64,000 nucleotides of DNA from Acidicapsa acidisoli (GTDB lineage Bacteria > Acidobacteriota > Terriglobia > Terriglobales > Acidobacteriaceae). Numbering within the stretch: position 1 is the first letter of the stretch; the number at the start of each line of letters is the position of its first letter. A program made the position numbers and the translations under genes. Below, in pieces: positions 60,804 through 64,000 of the stretch. The notes beneath the pieces are model-generated. The model was not told where the DNA came from and did no database searches. It saw only the letters and a program-made list of their open reading frames with translations. Location of the stretch: the NCBI RefSeq assembly GCF_025685625.1, contig NZ_JAGSYI010000002.1, forward strand, positions 496,001 to 560,000, in the 5' to 3' direction.

Positions 60804-61802
60804 TCATTTCCACCACTCCGACCGCAACTCCCTTTCAGGCACAACTTCCGCCGGAAGACCCGGCTCAGGCGCCCACAGCTTCACGCCCTCCGCAGCAAAA
60901 ATGCACTCGATCGGCTGTCTCCACGCATGAAGCGCAAGATTGAAGAGTCCCCAATGAATAGGCATCAACAATCCCGTGCCGCCCATTGCCCGGAACATCC
61001 TTACTGCGCCCTCGGGCCCCATGTGAATATCAGCCCACAGCGGATCAAACGCTCCAATCTCCAGCATGGTCAGATCGAACGGCCCATACTCCCGCCCAAT
61101 CTCCGCGAACCCATCCCATTCCCCGGAATCCGCGCCGTAATAGACTCGATGGTTTGGCCCCGCCAGCACAAATGAAGTCCACAAAGTCTGAAAGCGGTTG
61201 AACAGACTGCGCCCGGAAAAATGCCGCGCCGGAACCGCGATAATTTCCAGACCGCCCACAGAGACGCCGTCTGTCCAATCCAGCTCCGTAATACGCTCCG
61301 CTGCAACACCAAGCCCAGCGAGAATCGAGCCCACCCCAAGCGCCGTCACCCAGCGCGCCCCGCGCACAGCCTCCAACCGCGCCAGGTTTGGAATGGTACG
61401 TGCGCCAAGATGGTCATAGTGATCGTGTGAAAGCAGAACCGCATCAATGCGCGGCAACTCTTTCAACCGCAGCGGAGGAGCAAAAAATCGCTTCGGCCCC
61501 GCCCAAGCCATCGGCGCGGCGCGCTCATCCCAAACCGGATCCACCAGCACCCGTGCTCCGTCGATCTCGATCAGCATCGTCGAGTGCCCCATCCACGTCA
61601 CGCGCAGCCCGCTCGCAGGCGCCGTCTCATAGATGCGTGCATCTGTCCGAAAAGGCCCTAAAGCTTTCTTCGGAGTCGTCTCAGCCCTGTTTGTCAGGTA
61701 ACGGCCGAGCACTTTGAAAAGCATTCCAGGATCGCCGACACCCGTCGGCACCGGGTTCAGAAACTTCCCATCAACCCTCTCCGCACGCCTGATCATCGTC
61801 AT
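60804..61802 (-). CDS. MBL-fold metal-dependent hydrolase (NAPE-PLD-like)
   Basis: Metallo-beta-lactamase-fold protein of 332 residues. The metal-binding motif is LLSHDHYDHLG, with VTWMGHSTMLIEIDGARVL before it and VYYGADSGEWDGF and LMPIHWGLFNLALH after. The N-terminal GVGDPGMLFKVLGRYL and the overall order match the NAPE-hydrolysing phospholipase D group, so a lipid phosphodiester may be the substrate. The acyl-CoA ligase gene lies downstream on the same strand, which fits lipid metabolism. ATG at 61802. Confidence 0.9.
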   Translation of the reverse strand: MTMIRRAERVDGKFLNPVPTGVGDPGMLFKVLGRYLTNRAETTPKKALGPFRTDARIYETAPASGLRVTWMGHSTMLIEIDGARVLVDPVWDERAAPMAWAGPKRFFAPPLRLKELPRIDAVLLSHDHYDHLGARTIPNLARLEAVRGARWVTALGVGSILAGLGVAAERITELDWTDGVSVGGLEIIAVPARHFSGRSLFNRFQTLWTSFVLAGPNHRVYYGADSGEWDGFAEIGREYGPFDLTMLEIGAFDPLWADIHMGPEGAVRMFRAMGGTGLLMPIHWGLFNLALHAWRQPIECIFAAEGVKLWAPEPGLPAEVVPERELRSEWWK

Positions 61803-61922
61803 TCGTCGCCATCACTCCCATCGCAGCTTCTCTCTGAGATCGTCTCATCCCGCGCACGGCCCGAACCCACTTCGATTGCACCCATTCCAATTCAAGCCGA
61901 ATAGCGGAATTCCAAAAGTAAA

Positions 61923-63566
61923 ATGGAGCTTGGCCAGATTCTTGGAAGATCGCTTCCTTTTTCTTTCATACAAATGAGGATTTCTTTGATTCGCCGCTGT
62001 TTTAGCAACCCGCTCTTCCTGCTCGCCTTCGCCGCGGGCCTCATCGCCTTCGCTATCCAATCCGGAGAACTGGGCACCGCCGACACCACCCACCGCCTCC
62101 AGTCCGCCCACGCCTTCTGGACCTCCGAGCCACCCGTCTTTCCCAACGAATTCCCCGAATTCGGCGTTCACGGCCGCGGAGACACCCTGCAAAGCTGGTA
62201 CGGCATCGGCCAATCCCTGCTCATGCTCCCCGCCGACATCGTCGGCACCGAGATCGAGCACCTGCCCATCTTCGCCAACTACTTCGGCAACGACCCCGCC
62301 GTCCGCAGCATCCTCGTCAGCTTCAGCACCAACATTCTGCTCTCCGTCCTCGCCGCGCTCATCTGCTTCCGATTCCTGCGCCAATTCCACTTCACCATCA
62401 ATCAATCCGTCGCCGGCACGCTCGCCCTGCTTCTGCTCACCACCCACCTCCACTACACGCAAAACATGATGGAGAACAACTACATCTTTCTCCTCACCAT
62501 CGCCGGCTTCTCTTTCCAATACGAGTGGCTGCAAACCGGCTCCCGGCGCGCGCTCCTGATCGGCTCAGCCGCATTCGGACTCAACCTGCTCACCCGCCTC
62601 ACTACCGGCCTCGATCTCCTCGCGGGCAGCCTGTTCATCCTGCTCGTACTTCTCTTCGAACGAACCAGCAGCCGCGCCTTCTGGCTGCAATGCCGCACCT
62701 ACCTCGCGACCACCCTTCCTGTCTACGCCGTCTTCGGCCTGTTAGACCGCCTCTACCAGTTCTACCGCTTCGGCTCGTTCACCAACACCTACGTCAGCGT
62801 CGTCGCCAAAGAAACTCTGGCCCGCCATCCCGATTGGCCCAAAACCTACCCCTTCGAAACCCCATTCCACATCGGCTTCTACGGCGCGCTCTTCGCTCCC
62901 GAAAAATCCATCTTCCTCTTCGACCCTCTTCTGATCCTGACCATCCTGCTCATCGCCACATCCTGGAGAAGATTCAGCCCGGCCATCAAGGCCTACACCA
63001 TCACTATCTTCACGCTGCTCCTCACCTACATCTGCTTCTATGCACGCTACACCGTCTGGAGCGGCGACGATGCCTGGGGTGATCGCTACGTCTCCACCAC
63101 CGTCGAGCTAGCCACCCTCCTCGCGCTTCCGCTACTACTCCGCCATCGCCGCCAACTCCCGGCATTCCTCTTGCCCACCGGGATCGCTCTCCTCGCCATC
63201 AGCGCCGTCGTCCAGGCTGCATCGCTTGCATTCTGGATCCCGCTCGAGCTTTACCAGATCGACAACTTCGGCCATCCCATCTTCACCATCGGCCTGCGCC
63301 TCGAAAACATCGCAGCCTTCGCCCTCGGCAAAATGGACGCCTGGGGCCTCAACACCCCAGCCATGACCCAGGACCAATGGGACTACGTCCACATCACCAC
63401 CTGGAACTTCCTACCCTTTTTGTTGAAACGCGTCGGAGCAACCCCGGCCTGGGTGGTTAACATCGCCTTCGCCATCTGGTATGCATCGCTGGCTGCTCTC
63501 GCATCTGTCCTCTGGCAACTCCGTCGAGTCCTCGCGCCCAGCGATTCCACCATCGCCCACCGCTAA
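61923..63566 (+). CDS. GT-C-like multi-pass membrane protein
   Basis: Protein of 547 residues with about eleven membrane helices. An N-terminal loop with SGELGTADTTHRLQSAHAFW and GVHGRGDTLQSWYGIGQSLL after the first helix resembles the catalytic loop of GT-C glycosyltransferases (family 39/83 style), but the acidic motif is not certain. YTVWSGDDAWGDRYVSTTVE lies in a later loop. It could use a lipid-linked sugar. The start is uncertain: ATG 61923, or ATG 61974 just before the first helix. Confidence 0.7.
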   Translation: MELGQILGRSLPFSFIQMRISLIRRCFSNPLFLLAFAAGLIAFAIQSGELGTADTTHRLQSAHAFWTSEPPVFPNEFPEFGVHGRGDTLQSWYGIGQSLLMLPADIVGTEIEHLPIFANYFGNDPAVRSILVSFSTNILLSVLAALICFRFLRQFHFTINQSVAGTLALLLLTTHLHYTQNMMENNYIFLLTIAGFSFQYEWLQTGSRRALLIGSAAFGLNLLTRLTTGLDLLAGSLFILLVLLFERTSSRAFWLQCRTYLATTLPVYAVFGLLDRLYQFYRFGSFTNTYVSVVAKETLARHPDWPKTYPFETPFHIGFYGALFAPEKSIFLFDPLLILTILLIATSWRRFSPAIKAYTITIFTLLLTYICFYARYTVWSGDDAWGDRYVSTTVELATLLALPLLLRHRRQLPAFLLPTGIALLAISAVVQAASLAFWIPLELYQIDNFGHPIFTIGLRLENIAAFALGKMDAWGLNTPAMTQDQWDYVHITTWNFLPFLLKRVGATPAWVVNIAFAIWYASLAALASVLWQLRRVLAPSDSTIAHR

Positions 63567-63684
63567 AACAACAAAATCCGGCGTGCGGGAACCGCAACAC
63601 CCCTGATCTTCGTTCTGACAAAAGCAGTTTCCGCTGTACCATCAATCCAGATCAGAATCAGGATCAGAATCGGTTCCCGACCCC

Positions 63685-64000
63685 ATGAGCACCTCCGCCG
63701 CACAACCCGAAGCCACCGGCGAAGCTCGCACCAAAGCTCAGACACCGGCGCCTACCGCATTGTCCATGCGCGAAGTCCTGCGCATCCCCACCATGCGCCG
63801 CCTCTGGTACGCCCAGATCGTCTCCAACTTCGGCGACTTTCTCGCCCTCTTCGCCGTCATCGGAGTCCTCACCTTCAAACTCCACGCCACCGCCCAGCAA
63901 GTCACCGGCGTGCAGATCTCCTACCTCGTCCCCATTGCTATCCTCGGCATCCTCGCCGGAGTCTTCGTCGACCGCTGGCCGCTCAAGCGCACTCTCGTCT
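63685..64000 (+). CDS. MFS transporter (5' part only)
   Basis: First 105 residues of a transporter that runs past the window end. A polar, Ala/Thr-rich start is followed by IPTMRRLWYAQIVSNFGDFL, a first helix (LALFAVIGVLTF) and VTGVQISYLVPIAILGILAG with VFVDRWPLKRTLV, the conserved MFS loop between helices 2 and 3. ATG at 63685. A short direct repeat (GATCAGAATC, two copies) lies 10-35 bases upstream. Substrate cannot be told. Confidence 0.82.
   Translation, partial: MSTSAAQPEATGEARTKAQTPAPTALSMREVLRIPTMRRLWYAQIVSNFGDFLALFAVIGVLTFKLHATAQQVTGVQISYLVPIAILGILAGVFVDRWPLKRTLV

Noticed and set aside
61845-62534. Minus-strand Glu/Gly-rich open frame opposite the GT-C-like gene
   Set aside because: Low-complexity antisense frame with no start signal.
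63650-63676. Short direct repeat GATCAGAATC before the MFS gene
   Set aside because: Only about ten bases twice; too short to be more than chance slippage.
1-64000. tRNA, rRNA, CRISPR array, insertion sequence or attachment site
   Set aside because: No cloverleaf, regular spacer-repeat series, transposase or flanking direct repeats were seen by reading both strands; no scan could be run.

Overview
The window comes from a GC-rich Gram-negative bacterium, most likely an Acidobacteriota member of the class Terriglobia (Terriglobus/Granulicella/Edaphobacter-like). This is inferred from protein style and gene mix: an outer-membrane flagellar ring set, a bacilliredoxin, a DUF1800-DUF1501 pair, a PPi-type phosphofructokinase signature and a LexA with an unfamiliar operator. 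No 16S gene is present to prove it. No rRNA, tRNA, CRISPR array or intact mobile element was seen.

Bases 1 to about 29,300 are one flagellar island, with every gene on the minus strand. In transcription order: an OmpR-type regulator, a sigma-54 activator, flgB-flgC-fliE-fliF-fliG-fliH-fliI-fliJ, fliK-flgD-flgE, then after a terminator a second SpoA/FliN-like gene, fliO-fliP-fliQ-fliR-flhB-flhA, fliA, fliM, a FliY-like fliN, an MshEN-domain gene, cheY and cheX, a terminator, and flgF-flgG-flgA-flgH-flgI (flgI cut by the window edge). This covers MS ring, C ring, export apparatus, rod, hook and L/P rings. Filament (fliC, fliD, fliS), hook-filament junction (flgK, flgL), stator (motA, motB), flhF/flhG, flgM and cheA are not here.

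Bases 29,550 to 45,600 are mainly housekeeping. lexA (plus strand) has a strong palindrome at its promoter. Then come trxA, thrC-thrB, a modABC molybdate transporter, murB, a bacilliredoxin, two APC amino-acid permeases, thiE, a DinB-like protein, and pepP-like/accB/accC.

Bases 45,700 to 64,000 are more accessory: an excisionase-type HTH gene, the secreted DUF1800/DUF1501 pair, a GNAT acetyltransferase, PPi-type phosphofructokinase, a tight three-gene cassette of unknown function (735-aa duplicated beta-rich protein, DUF1360-like membrane protein, 81-aa CCGQ protein), a PAS histidine kinase, a recombinase-domain-only protein, a His-rich secreted protein, an AhpD-like protein, a membrane protein whose gene end overlaps that of an acyl-CoA ligase, an MBL-fold hydrolase, a GT-C-like membrane protein and the start of an MFS transporter.

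The best candidates for something undescribed are the 51.8-54.6 kb cassette and the metal-site/MshEN protein inside the flagellar chemotaxis block.
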